Under the pieces are notes generated by a model. It saw nothing but the letters and a program-made list of their open reading frames with translations. It was not told the DNA's origin and ran no database searches. From assembly GCF_014204895.1 (NCBI RefSeq), contig NZ_JACHMF010000001.1:4960001-5024000 (forward strand): a stretch of 64,000 nt of DNA, in the 5' to 3' direction. Position numbers and translations under genes: made by a program. The stretch's first letter is position 1. Each line of letters opens with the position of its first letter. The stretch comes from Paractinoplanes abujensis. GTDB lineage: Bacteria; Actinomycetota; Actinomycetes; Mycobacteriales; Micromonosporaceae. Positions 7,837 to 18,419 of the stretch are shown in pieces.

Positions 7837-8927
7837 GGTGGCTCGCCCTGCTGCCGTGGGCCGCCCTGACCGCGCACACCGTCGCCAACGCCCTGCTCCT
7901 GCGCCGCCCGCGCCGTGCGGCAACGACCACCGAGCGGGTCGCGGTCCTCCTTCCCGTACGCGATGAGGCCGCCCGGGTGGGCCCCTGCCTCGAGTCGCTG
8001 CTGGCCCAGCGCGGCGTCGAAAACCTCAAGATCTACGTGCTCGACGACGGCTCGACCGACGGGACGGCCGACGTCGTCCGGTCGATCGCGGGCGACAAGG
8101 TCGAGTTGCTCACCGGCGAGCCCCTGCCCACGGGCTGGCTGGGCAAGCCGCACGCCTGCGACCAGCTGGCCCGGGCCGCCGCCGGCGCCACAGTGCTGTC
8201 CTACGTGGACGCCGACGTCGTGCTGCAACCGGACGCGATCGCCGCCGCCGTGTCGGAAATGCGCAAAATCGCGGCCGATCTGCTCTCGCCCTACCCGAAG
8301 ATCACCGGCGCCGGCCGTCTCGTGCAGCCACTGCTGCAATGGTCATGGCTGACGTTCCTCCCGCTGCGGGCCATGGAACGCTCCCTCCGCCCGTCCCTGA
8401 CCGCGGCGGGCGGCCAATGGCTGGTGATCGACGCCGCGGCCTACCGGCGGGCGGGCGGCCACGCGGCAGTGCGCACCGAGATCCTTGAGGACATCGCGCT
8501 GGCCCGCGCGGTCAAACGATCCGGCGGACGGATCGCGCTGGCCGACGGCTCCCCCCTGGCGACCTGCCGCATGTACGACTCGTGGCCCGAACTCACCACC
8601 GGCTACACCAAGTCGCTCTGGGCGTCCTTCGGCTCGGCGCCCGGCGCGAGCGCCGTCGTGGCCTTCCTCCTTTTCCTGTACGTCCTCCCGCCGCTCGCCG
8701 CGGTCGCCCTGGCCGCGACCGGGCAGTTCGCGTGGGCCGGGGTCGCCCTGACCGCCTACGGCCTGGGCGTGCTGGGCCGGCTCGCGTCAGCGGCGGCCAC
8801 GGGCGGCCGCGCCTGGCCCGACGCGCTGGGCCACCCGGCCTCGGTCACGCTGTTCGCCTGGCTGGTGACCCGCTCCTTCCACCTGCACCACCGCGGCGCC
8901 CTGACCTGGCGCGGACGACCGGTATGA
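7833..8927 (+). CDS. carotenoid glycosyltransferase, GT2 family (CruG/CrtQ-like)
   Basis: A 364-residue membrane-associated family 2 glycosyltransferase. It has DDGSTDG at 71-77, the metal-binding DAD at 126-128 (SYVDADVVL), an acidic EDIAL motif near 217, an N-terminal anchor and two or three C-terminal membrane segments. This architecture and its place next to CruF match CruG-type enzymes that glycosylate the new carotenoid hydroxyl. It overlaps its neighbours on both sides by ATGA. Confidence 0.82.
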   Translation: MRWLALLPWAALTAHTVANALLLRRPRRAATTTERVAVLLPVRDEAARVGPCLESLLAQRGVENLKIYVLDDGSTDGTADVVRSIAGDKVELLTGEPLPTGWLGKPHACDQLARAAAGATVLSYVDADVVLQPDAIAAAVSEMRKIAADLLSPYPKITGAGRLVQPLLQWSWLTFLPLRAMERSLRPSLTAAGGQWLVIDAAAYRRAGGHAAVRTEILEDIALARAVKRSGGRIALADGSPLATCRMYDSWPELTTGYTKSLWASFGSAPGASAVVAFLLFLYVLPPLAAVALAATGQFAWAGVALTAYGLGVLGRLASAAATGGRAWPDALGHPASVTLFAWLVTRSFHLHHRGALTWRGRPV

Positions 8928-9769
8928 CCCACCACCAGGCCGCCCCGAGCCGCCACCTCGCGTCCCACCGCCAGGCCGACAGCCACCACTCCCCGTCCCG
9001 CCAGGACGACCCCAACCGCCACCCCGCGCCGCACCGCCAAACCGACCCGAGCCGCCACCTCATGCCCCACCACCAGGCCGACAGCCACCACTCCCCGTCC
9101 CGCCAGGACGACCCCAACCGCCACCCCGCACCCCACCGCCAAACCAACCCGAGCCGCCACCTCATGCCCCACCACCAGGCCGACAGCCACCACTCCCCGT
9201 CCCGCCAGGACGACCCCAACCGCCACCCCGCGCCCCACCGCCAAACCAACCCGAGCCGCCACTCCACGTCCCACCGTCAGGCCCACTCGAGCTGCCACAC
9301 CAACCCCCACCACCAGACCGGCTCAAGCCCCCAGGAGCAACCTCCCCCGATGGGACAAAGCGGACAGTGGGTGAGCGGGCCGCTGGCGGACAGGCGGCAG
9401 GCGAACGCCCCGCGAACGAACACGCAGCAAGCGAACGCACAGTGGGCGAACGCACAGTGGGCGAACGCACAGTGGGTGAGCGGGCCGCAGGCGGACACGC
9501 GGCAGGCGAACGCCCCGCGAACGAACACGCAGCAAGCGAACGCACAGTGGGCGAACGCACAGTGGGCGAGCGGCCAGTGGGCGAGCGGGCCGCAGGCGAA
9601 CGCCCAGTGGGCGACCACCCCGCGGGCGACCATGCAGCGCGCGAACGTCCCGCGGGCGAACGCATTGCAGACGAACGGGCCGCGGACGAACACCCGGCGG
9701 GCGAACAGGCCGCAGGCCGGCCCACGGCAGGCGGACGGGCAGCGGGCTGATCGCAGGGGGGACGCATGA
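8924..9769 (+). CDS. repeat-built ORF of unknown function inside the carotenoid operon
   Basis: The frame opens with an ATG in an ATGA overlap with the glycosyltransferase and closes with an ATGA overlap with the desaturase, giving 281 codons. The first 115 residues are three 34-residue repeats rich in His, Gln, Ser, Arg and Pro (units like HHSPSRQDDPNRHPAPHRQ). Residues ~150-220 are two 35-residue repeats ending in ANAQW units of five residues. Third codon positions in this frame are almost all G or C, and clearly more so than in the +1 frame, which supports coding. There is no signal peptide, membrane segment or known domain. It could instead be a minisatellite expansion that happened to stay open. 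Confidence 0.5.
   Translation: MTHHQAAPSRHLASHRQADSHHSPSRQDDPNRHPAPHRQTDPSRHLMPHHQADSHHSPSRQDDPNRHPAPHRQTNPSRHLMPHHQADSHHSPSRQDDPNRHPAPHRQTNPSRHSTSHRQAHSSCHTNPHHQTGSSPQEQPPPMGQSGQWVSGPLADRRQANAPRTNTQQANAQWANAQWANAQWVSGPQADTRQANAPRTNTQQANAQWANAQWASGQWASGPQANAQWATTPRATMQRANVPRANALQTNGPRTNTRRANRPQAGPRQADGQRADRRGDA
8975..9280. repeat. 102-bp tandem repeat, three copies
   Basis: Near-identical 102-base units start at 8975, 9077 and 9179. They differ by a few substitutions (for example GCGCCGCAC versus GCACCCCAC). The period is a multiple of three, so the reading frame at 8924-9769 is kept. The third copy decays towards 9280. Confidence 0.85.
9371..9580. repeat. 105-bp tandem repeat with 15-bp sub-repeats
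   Basis: Two 105-base units start at 9371 and 9476. Each ends in two or three copies of GCGAACGCACAGTGG (15 bases, encoding ANAQW). Degenerate GCGAACG units continue to about 9700. Again all periods are multiples of three. The unit is unrelated in sequence to the 102-base array just upstream. Confidence 0.85.
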
Positions 9770-11196
9770 GCCGGGTCGTCGTGATCGGGGCCGGGGTCGG
9801 CGGGCTGACCGCGGCCGTACGGCTGGCCCGGGCCGGGCACGCGGTGACCGTGTTCGAGCGGTCGGGCCGGCTGGGCGGCAAGCTCGGCGTCTACGAGCGC
9901 GACGGCTTCCGCTTCGACACCGGACCCAGTCTGCTCACCTTGCCGCAGGTTTTCACCGAGGCCGCGCTCGATCTGGTGCCGCTCGACCCGGTGGTGCGGC
10001 ATGTCTTCCCGGACGGCACGGTGCTCGATTCGTCGCCGGTGCACGCCGAGTTTCTCGACCGTATCGGCGACGCGCTGGGCGCCGAGGCCGCGTACGACTG
10101 GGACCGGTTCTGGCGTCGGGCCCGGCGCATCTGGGACGCCTCGTGGCGGTCGGTGCTGCGCAAACCGGTCACGCCCGCCTCGCTGGCCGCGCTGTCGTGG
10201 CGGGTCGGCGACTTGGCCGCGATCGCTCCGGGCCGTTCACTGCGGTCGTTGGGCCGGCACTATCTGCGCGATCCGCGGCTGCGGATGATGCTGGACCGGT
10301 ACGCGACGTACACCGGCGCCGATCCGCGGCGGGCGCCGGCCGCGCTGGCCGCGGTGCCGTACGCCGAGCTGGCCTTCGGGGGCTGGTATGTGCCGGGCGG
10401 TTTGGGCACGCTCGGCTCCGCGCTGGCGTCGGGCTGCGCCGCGGCGGGGGTGCGGATCGTGTTCGATCAGGCGGTCGAGCGGATCGAGACGGCGGACGGG
10501 CGGGTCATCGGGGTCCGGCTGGCCGGTGGCGCCCACGTGCCGGCCGACCAGGTGGTGTCGAATGTGGACGCGCTGACGGTCTACCGCGATCTGCTGCCCG
10601 AGCCGCGCCGGCTGTCCGGGCTCACCGATCGCAGCCTGGCCGGTTTCGTGCTGCTGCTGGGGGTGCGGGGCGAGACCCCGGCGCTGGCCCACCACACGGT
10701 GTTCTTCCCGCACTACTACGACGCCGAGTTCGACGCGATTTTCGGCTCGGCGTCGCGGCGGGCGGTCCCGGCCGGCGACCCGACGGTGTTCGTCACCCGG
10801 GCCGTCGACCCGGCCGTGCACCCCGAGGGCTGCGAGGCCTGGTTCGTGCTGGTCAATGCGCCGAGGCACGGCACCGGCGGGCGGGCCGTCGACTGGCGGC
10901 GGCCGGGACTGCCGGAGGCGTACGGGGATCTGGTCCTTGACGTGCTGGCCCGGCGCGGGCTTGACGTGCGGGACCGGCTGGTGTTCCGCGAGACGCGCAC
11001 GCCCGCCGATCTGGCCGCGGCGACGGGCGCGCCGGGCGGGGCCATCTACGGCACCGCGGGCGGGCTGATGCGGCCGGTCAATCACGGCTCGGTGGCGGGA
11101 CTGCACCTGGTCGGCGGTTCGGTGCATCCGGGCGGCGGTCTGCCCATGGTCACCTTGTCGGCCCAGATGGTGGCCGACCGGATCGGCCCCGCCTAG
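9766..11196 (+). CDS. CrtI/CrtD-type carotenoid desaturase
   Basis: A 476-residue FAD-dependent phytoene-desaturase-family enzyme. The dinucleotide site is VVVIGAGVGGLTAAVRLARAG near the N-terminus, followed by GRLGGK and FDTGPSLLTLP; the family signature GLHLVGGSVHPGGGLPMV closes the protein. Because CruF and a glycosyltransferase precede it, the CrtD role (3,4-desaturation of a 1-hydroxy carotenoid) is more likely than primary phytoene desaturation, and no phytoene synthase lies here; this is inference. It is the last gene of the operon and faces the VWA gene. Confidence 0.88.
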   Translation: MSRVVVIGAGVGGLTAAVRLARAGHAVTVFERSGRLGGKLGVYERDGFRFDTGPSLLTLPQVFTEAALDLVPLDPVVRHVFPDGTVLDSSPVHAEFLDRIGDALGAEAAYDWDRFWRRARRIWDASWRSVLRKPVTPASLAALSWRVGDLAAIAPGRSLRSLGRHYLRDPRLRMMLDRYATYTGADPRRAPAALAAVPYAELAFGGWYVPGGLGTLGSALASGCAAAGVRIVFDQAVERIETADGRVIGVRLAGGAHVPADQVVSNVDALTVYRDLLPEPRRLSGLTDRSLAGFVLLLGVRGETPALAHHTVFFPHYYDAEFDAIFGSASRRAVPAGDPTVFVTRAVDPAVHPEGCEAWFVLVNAPRHGTGGRAVDWRRPGLPEAYGDLVLDVLARRGLDVRDRLVFRETRTPADLAAATGAPGGAIYGTAGGLMRPVNHGSVAGLHLVGGSVHPGGGLPMVTLSAQMVADRIGPA

Positions 11197-11228
11197 GTTC
11201 GCCCCCGGCCGACGCCATCAGGCGCGGG

Positions 11229-12950
11229 TCAGCGCGGGGCGTGAGCCGCCAGGAAGGCCTTGGCGATGGCGGACGACAGGTCGGCCGGGTTGGTGGCCGG
11301 GAACGCCTTGCCGCCCGTGGCCGTCGACATGTCGTTGAGGGCCTTCATGTCGACGTCGGGTCCGTAGCCCACGGCGATGATCGGCACCGGGCGGCTCGGG
11401 TCCTGCTCGGCGGCCAGCTTCGTCATGAACTGGGCCTGCGTCATCTTGAACGTGGACTCGCCGTCCTCGCCGTCGGTCAGCACCACGACCAGCGTCACCG
11501 TGCCGGGCGCGACCTTCTCGCGCATCTGGGCGACGCCGTCGAGCACGCTCTGGTAGAGCGGGGTGCCCGAGTTGTCGGCGGCCCGATAGGTGTCCATCGC
11601 CTTGATCAGGGCGTCCCGGCGGGTCTTGGTGCCGTCGAGCTGCTCGGTGATCGGTCCGAAGGGGACGACCTCCCGGTGGGCGGGGCTGGTCGGCGTGGGC
11701 TGCCCGAAATACCACATGCCGACGGTGGTGTCCTCGGCGAACAGGTCGGCCGCGAACCGGCCCGATTCGCGCAGCAGGGCGGCACGGGTGACGGTGCGGC
11801 CGCCGGGCGCCTGGATCTTCTGGTTCATCGAGCCGGACGCGTCGATCAGCAGCAGCACCTGGGTCGCGAGCGACTTGTACTCGCTCCACATGGTGGCCGG
11901 GGCGAGCAGGGCGGCGGGCTGGGGCGGCAGCGGCAGCGCGTTGGGGGTGGGCAGCGGGCGGAAACCGGCCTGGATCAGCGACGAGCGGGTGATCGCGGCC
12001 CGCAGCTTGGCGGTCAGCTCGGTGTCCTGGTTGTTCTTGGCCACCGCGAACGGGTAGTCGGCCTGGACCAGGCCGTCCGCGGGGTAGGCGCCCTTGAGCG
12101 GCACGGTGTGCTTGCCCCTCTGGTACGTCTTGAGCTGCTGCTCGACGAGCGGGAACAGGCCCACGTCGTAGACCACGCTGTTGGTGTTCCACTGCTTGGC
12201 CACTCGGGCCAGCACCTTGGACGGGTCGGCCGCGGCCTCCTTGAGCCGGCTGCGCAGGGTCAACGCGCGCAGCTGAGCGATGCCGCTGTCGGGCGTGGTG
12301 CGGGCCATGGCCGCGTTGACGCCGTAGACCGAGAGCAGGCCGACCGTGCTGGTGCGGGCGTCGGGCATGGTCACGGCGACGACCTTGCCGGTGGCGACGG
12401 CGCCGGTGAGCTGGGCCCACGAGGTGCGGCCGCCCTGGCTGAGCGAGTCGGTGACGGTGCCCGGGCCGGCCAGCATGATGGGCGAGTAGGCCATCGGCTT
12501 GTCCTGGGCGGTGAAGGCGGCGCCGCCGGCGTTGGCGATGCCCAGCCAGACGCTGCTGGAGGGGATCCAGACATCGGGCTTGGCGGCGCCCGCGGCCGTG
12601 ACGCCGGGCTCCTCGGCGACGACCTTGATCGGGTCGCACGGGTCGGCCTCGTCGTCGTCGAGCGTCTTGGCCGCGGCCTGCACGGCCGGCGCGATCTCGG
12701 GGGCGGCCGCCACCCGCAGCTTGACGCCGGGGCAGGCGTCCGGGGCGGAGGGCCGGGCGGTCGGGGCCGTGTTCGTGGTCGGGGCCGGGTCACGGGTGTA
12801 CATCCACCAGGTGGTGCCGCCCGCCACGGCCACCAGCAACAGCACGATCGCGGCGGCGAGCAGGATCCGGCCGGCGCCACCGCCGGGTGGGCCGTGGTGG
12901 GTCACGGGCTCGTCCATCGGCGACTGATTGCGCCCCGTCAGATCCGACAT
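11229..12950 (-). CDS. membrane-anchored solute-binding and VWA-domain protein
   Basis: A 573-residue protein. A membrane segment near residues 24-46 is followed by a Pro/Thr linker and then an extracellular substrate-binding-like domain (about 75-345, with WIPSSSVWLGIANAGG and MAYSPIMLAGPG). A von Willebrand A domain follows (about 365-570) with the intact metal-ion site DASGSMN and the later TDGEDGES loop. Outside the cell it probably binds a ligand or protein with Mg2+. I start at ATG 12950, since AGGAGAGG lies eight bases upstream. It is a single gene, convergent with the desaturase. Partner genes seen with other VWA proteins (MoxR ATPase) are absent. Confidence 0.85.
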   Translation of the reverse strand: MSDLTGRNQSPMDEPVTHHGPPGGGAGRILLAAAIVLLLVAVAGGTTWWMYTRDPAPTTNTAPTARPSAPDACPGVKLRVAAAPEIAPAVQAAAKTLDDDEADPCDPIKVVAEEPGVTAAGAAKPDVWIPSSSVWLGIANAGGAAFTAQDKPMAYSPIMLAGPGTVTDSLSQGGRTSWAQLTGAVATGKVVAVTMPDARTSTVGLLSVYGVNAAMARTTPDSGIAQLRALTLRSRLKEAAADPSKVLARVAKQWNTNSVVYDVGLFPLVEQQLKTYQRGKHTVPLKGAYPADGLVQADYPFAVAKNNQDTELTAKLRAAITRSSLIQAGFRPLPTPNALPLPPQPAALLAPATMWSEYKSLATQVLLLIDASGSMNQKIQAPGGRTVTRAALLRESGRFAADLFAEDTTVGMWYFGQPTPTSPAHREVVPFGPITEQLDGTKTRRDALIKAMDTYRAADNSGTPLYQSVLDGVAQMREKVAPGTVTLVVVLTDGEDGESTFKMTQAQFMTKLAAEQDPSRPVPIIAVGYGPDVDMKALNDMSTATGGKAFPATNPADLSSAIAKAFLAAHAPR

Positions 12951-13124
12951 CGCACCCACCTCTCCTTCGACTCCGGCCTGCTCGGCGACCCGGCCGGCCT
13001 CCCCGGACGGTGATCACGGTATCGAGCAGCCTCGCTGCAACGTGAGCGAATAGTAATCACATCTCGGCGGCCGACAACCGCCCGCCCCCTATTGGCACAT
13101 TGCCGACAGACACCGCGTGACCGA

Positions 13125-13877
13125 TCACCTACCCTGCGCCCGGGCCACCGCGAGCACGATCAATTCCCCATCTTCACCTGTGCCAACAGGCTCCTTGGCC
13201 CATCCGCCGTAGATCCGGTCGACGTCGAATCCGGCCGCCTCCACGGTTGTCCTGATCTCACTTTCCGACCGAAAACGTAGCGTGGCCGTGCTTGTCGCTT
13301 CGTCACGATCCGTAAGCACGTAGTGCCGCGTGAAGCTGACCACCCCGTCCACCTCGGCATTTACCTCCGTCCATGTCTCGATCTCGCCGCGGCCGGGCAG
13401 GATCACGGTCCGACGTGAGTCGACGGGGTTCCACCGTTCCCACCGGCGGTCGTCCGGGTCGCGGCTGTCGAAGATCAACCGGCCGCCCGGGACCAGACAC
13501 CGGCGCAGCGCCCGCAAGGCCGACAACCACTGCTCGTCACTGACGAAGAACTGCGCGACGTGACTTGTGAGCAACACCGCATCGAACGTCCGCTGCGGCA
13601 GCACCTCGATCGAACCCTCGATCCACGTCACCCGGTCGGCGCCGGGCTTACGACGGGCGGCGTCGAGCGAGGCCCGCGCGGGATCGACCCCGGTGACCTC
13701 GTGACCGGCCTCCGCCATCGCGATCGCGAGCCGGCCGGTGCCACAGCCGAAGTCGAGCACCCGGGGCGCGTTGCGCTCGGCCAGCAACGCCATGAACAGG
13801 TCGTCGTCGTAGCCCCAGACGAACTCCGCGTCGTAGATCTCGACCAGGCGCGGGTCCTCGAACTCACCATGATGCAC
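13125..13877 (-). CDS. class I SAM-dependent methyltransferase
   Basis: A 250-residue Rossmann methyltransferase, with motif I VLDFGCGTGRLAIAMAEAGHE, the acidic GVDPARASL, and FDAVLLTSHVAQFF as motif IV. No substrate-defining domain is visible. The GTG at 13877 gives HHGEFEDPRLVEIYDAEF as the N-terminus, like its relatives; an upstream start at 13919 is possible. It lies alone between the VWA and LysR genes. Confidence 0.8.
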   Translation of the reverse strand: MHHGEFEDPRLVEIYDAEFVWGYDDDLFMALLAERNAPRVLDFGCGTGRLAIAMAEAGHEVTGVDPARASLDAARRKPGADRVTWIEGSIEVLPQRTFDAVLLTSHVAQFFVSDEQWLSALRALRRCLVPGGRLIFDSRDPDDRRWERWNPVDSRRTVILPGRGEIETWTEVNAEVDGVVSFTRHYVLTDRDEATSTATLRFRSESEIRTTVEAAGFDVDRIYGGWAKEPVGTGEDGELIVLAVARAQGR

Positions 13878-13955
13878 AGCGACGATGCTAAATCCGATTT
13901 CCGGTACGCAACTGCACACAGCTCCTGAGCAGGCCGAGGCCGTACGGGAAAGGGT

Positions 13956-14873
13956 CTAAAGGGGACGCACACCCAGGGGAAGCTCCTGCGTGGCCACGTG
14001 CTGGAGCAGCGTCGCCCGCAAGGCCTGGGCGGCGTGCGGCAACACCGAGCGGGTGCGGTGGGCCAGCGCGATCGTGCGGCGCATGCCCGGCGGAGCCAGC
14101 GGTGTGGCCCGCAGCAGCGGCCGGTTGGCCAGCACCATGCTGGGCACGAGGGCGACGCCCAGCCCGGCCTCGACGAAGGCCAGCACCGCGTCCATCTCGC
14201 CACCCTCCACGGCGAACTTCGGGGTGAAGCCCGCCTTCTCGCAGGCCTCGAGGGTCACACCGCGGATGTCGTAGCCGGCGCGGAACATGACCAGCGGGGT
14301 GTGTTCGAGTTCGGAGAGGGCGATCTGCGCGTGCGGCGTGGGCGGCGGACGGTCGGCCACCGAGGCCACGACCAGACTTTCGCGCAGCACCGGGGTGGTG
14401 CTCAGCGACTCGTCGACGCCCTCCTCGGGCTGCACGATCAGGGCCAGGTCGAGCGTGTGGGCCTGCAGGTTCTCGATCAGGTCCTGCGAGCCGCCCTCGT
14501 TGACGTAGAGCTGGATGTCGGGGTGGGCCGTGCGGAACGTGCGCAGCACCTCGGGCACGAGCGAGGAGCAGAGGCTGGGGGTGGCGCCGAGCCGCACCTC
14601 ACCGCGGCGCAGCCCGACGATGTCGGCCACCGCCTCCTGGGCCGCGTCGGCGTCGGCGACCATGCGCTGGGCGAGCGGAAGCAGTGTCTGGCCCGCCGCC
14701 GTCAGGGTCACACCGCCACGAATCCGCTCAAAAAGCGGCGCGCCGAGCGTCGTCTCCAGCGTGTGAATTTGCTTACTGAGTGTCGGTTGCGAGACGCCCA
14801 AAATGTCCGCCGCTTGGGTGAAATGCCGGGTTTTCTCGACGGCGAGGAAGTACCGAAGCTGCTGGAGCTGCAC
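13956..14873 (-). CDS. LysR-family regulator divergent from sdhCAB
   Basis: A 305-residue LysR-type protein: HTH in residues 1-60 (FTQAADILGVSQPTLSKQIHTLE) and a LysR substrate domain from about 90. Translation probably starts at GTG 14873 without a clear Shine-Dalgarno site. It is transcribed away from succinate dehydrogenase, as in other Actinobacteria, and the T-N11-A box at 14878-14892 touches its own start, implying autorepression and control of sdh. The inducer, perhaps a C4 acid, is unknown. Confidence 0.88.
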   Translation of the reverse strand: MQLQQLRYFLAVEKTRHFTQAADILGVSQPTLSKQIHTLETTLGAPLFERIRGGVTLTAAGQTLLPLAQRMVADADAAQEAVADIVGLRRGEVRLGATPSLCSSLVPEVLRTFRTAHPDIQLYVNEGGSQDLIENLQAHTLDLALIVQPEEGVDESLSTTPVLRESLVVASVADRPPPTPHAQIALSELEHTPLVMFRAGYDIRGVTLEACEKAGFTPKFAVEGGEMDAVLAFVEAGLGVALVPSMVLANRPLLRATPLAPPGMRRTIALAHRTRSVLPHAAQALRATLLQHVATQELPLGVRPL

Positions 14874-14877
14874 GACG

Positions 14878-14892
14878 ATAGCTTATCTCTAT
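14878..14892. promoter_or_regulatory. LysR-type operator (T-N11-A)
   Basis: ATAG-CTTATCT-CTAT is a 4-base inverted repeat holding the T-N11-A signature of LysR binding sites. It lies 5 bases upstream of the lysR start and 58 bases before sdhC, in the only space between the two divergent genes. A second GATA-GCT-TATC symmetry overlaps it. Confidence 0.5.
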
Positions 14893-14950
14893 GGTGACTG
14901 CGTCGATCATGCATTAGACGAATCGCATACAGCTTTCTACCGTCCAGTGT

Positions 14951-15679
14951 GTGGCGGTAGATACTTCGACCCGGAAGTCGGCGGCGGCAGCGCCCGCTCC
15001 GGGCAAACCAGCGAAGCGGCGCTCCTCGGTCGCTCTGAAAATCTTCATGGCGGTGACCGGCTTCCTGCTCGTCGCCTTCCTGTACGTGCACATGATCGGA
15101 AACCTGAAGATCTTCTTCGGGGCCGAGACCTTTGACCACTACGCGCACTGGCTCCGCAGCATCGGCACCCCGCTGCTCCCCGAGGCGTGGTACCTCTACA
15201 TCCAGCGCGCCGTGCTGACCGTGGCGGTGATCGGGCACATCGTGGCAGCGGTGATCCTGACCCGCCGGGCCCGGCAGGCGCGCCCGGTCAAGTACGCGCA
15301 CCGGCCCAAGGTGCAGGGCAGCTACGCGGCCCGCACGATGCGCTGGGGTGGCGTGATCATCCTGCTCTTCGTGATCTACCACATCCTCGACCTGACCACG
15401 CTCACGCTGAACCCGCACGGCGTCACCGGTGAGGTGTATCGCAACGTGGCGGAGGACTTCGCCCCGTCCCGCTGGTACGTGACGCTGTTCTACACGCTGT
15501 CGATCGTGGCGGTCGGCTTCCACCTGCGGCACGGCCTGTGGAGCGCCGTGCGCACCCTGGGCCTGCAGAGCCCGCGCGGCGAGCTCTACGCCCGCGCGAC
15601 GGCCCTGGTGCTGTCGGTGGTGCTGGTCGTCGGCTACCTCTCGGTGCCGTTCGCGGTTCTGGTCGGATTGGTGGACTGA
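14951..15679 (+). CDS. sdhC: succinate dehydrogenase cytochrome b subunit
   Basis: A 242-residue membrane protein with five hydrophobic segments, of the fused type-B cytochrome b subunit found with two-gene catalytic parts; no separate sdhD exists. Conserved His residues for haem lie in [30 protein letters not shown] and [11 protein letters not shown]. It anchors SdhAB and passes electrons to quinone in the cytoplasmic membrane. Start is GTG 14951. The sdhA start lies one base after its stop. Confidence 0.93.
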   Translation: MAVDTSTRKSAAAAPAPGKPAKRRSSVALKIFMAVTGFLLVAFLYVHMIGNLKIFFGAETFDHYAHWLRSIGTPLLPEAWYLYIQRAVLTVAVIGHIVAAVILTRRARQARPVKYAHRPKVQGSYAARTMRWGGVIILLFVIYHILDLTTLTLNPHGVTGEVYRNVAEDFAPSRWYVTLFYTLSIVAVGFHLRHGLWSAVRTLGLQSPRGELYARATALVLSVVLVVGYLSVPFAVLVGLVD

Positions 15680-15680
15680 A

Positions 15681-17626
<1,946 letters not shown>

Positions 17627-17627
<1 letters not shown>

Positions 17628-18373
17628 TGGACATCCAGGTCCGCGTGTGGCGTCAGCAGGACTCGTCCGACAAAGGCCGGATGGAGACCTACGACGTCAA
17701 GGACATCTCCCCCGACGCCAGCTTCCTCGAGATGCTCGACGTGCTGAACGAGAAGCTCATCCTCGACGGCGACGACCCGATCGCCTTCGACCACGACTGC
17801 CGCGAGGGCATCTGCGGCGCGTGCAGCATGGTGATCGACGGTGTGGCGCACGGCCCCGAGAAGGCCACTACCGCCTGCCAGCTGCACATGCGGCACTTCA
17901 AGGACGGCGACAAGATCGACGTGGAGCCGTGGCGAGCAGCCGCCTTCCCGGTGATCAAGGACCTGGTCGTCAACCGCGGCAATCTCGACAAGATCATCGC
18001 GGCCGGTGGCTACATCACCGCCCCGACCGGCGCCGCCCCCGAGGCGCACGCCACTCCGGTGCCCAAGAAGGACGCCGACCTGGCGTTCGAGGCGGCCACC
18101 TGCATCGGCTGCGGCGCCTGCGTGGCGGCCTGCCCCAACGGCTCGGCCATGCTGTTCACCGCGGCCAAGGTCGCCCACCTGGGCCTGATGCCGCAGGGTC
18201 AGCCCGAGCGCGACACCCGCGTGCTCGACATGCTGCAGGCCCAGGACGACGCGGGCTTCGGCGGCTGCACCAACATGGGCGAGTGCTCGCAGGTCTGCCC
18301 CAAGGGCATCCCGCTCACCCTGATCGGCAGGCTGAACAGCGACTACCGCAAGGCTCTGCGCAAGCAGATCTGA
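17627..18373 (+). CDS. sdhB: succinate dehydrogenase iron-sulfur subunit
   Basis: A 248-residue protein with an N-terminal [2Fe-2S] ferredoxin domain (CREGICGACSM plus a distant Cys in TTACQLHM) and a C-terminal domain with CIGCGACVAACP and CTNMGECSQVCPKGI for the [4Fe-4S] and [3Fe-4S] clusters. It relays electrons from SdhA to SdhC. A strong hairpin follows 15 bases after the stop, ending the operon. Confidence 0.95.
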
Positions 18374-18387
18374 CGGCGGCGCTCATC

Positions 18388-18416
18388 GGGGCCGGTTCTC
18401 ACCGAGAGCCGGCCCC
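18388..18416 (+). terminator. terminator hairpin of sdhCAB
   Basis: GGGGCCGGTTCTC-ACC-GAGAGCCGGCCCC forms a 13-base-pair stem with one G-T pair and a three-base loop, 15 bases after the sdhB stop. There is no T tract, as is common in Actinobacteria. Confidence 0.8.
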
Positions 18417-18419
18417 GAG

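Noticed and set aside
8756..9313. Minus-strand Val/Gly-rich frame over the 102-bp repeats
   Set aside because: It overlaps the end of the glycosyltransferase and has no start signal; the plus-strand frame has better third-position bias and coupled ends.
8975..9580. Possible CRISPR array
   Set aside because: The copies are directly adjacent 102- and 105-base units without unique spacers, and no cas gene is nearby.
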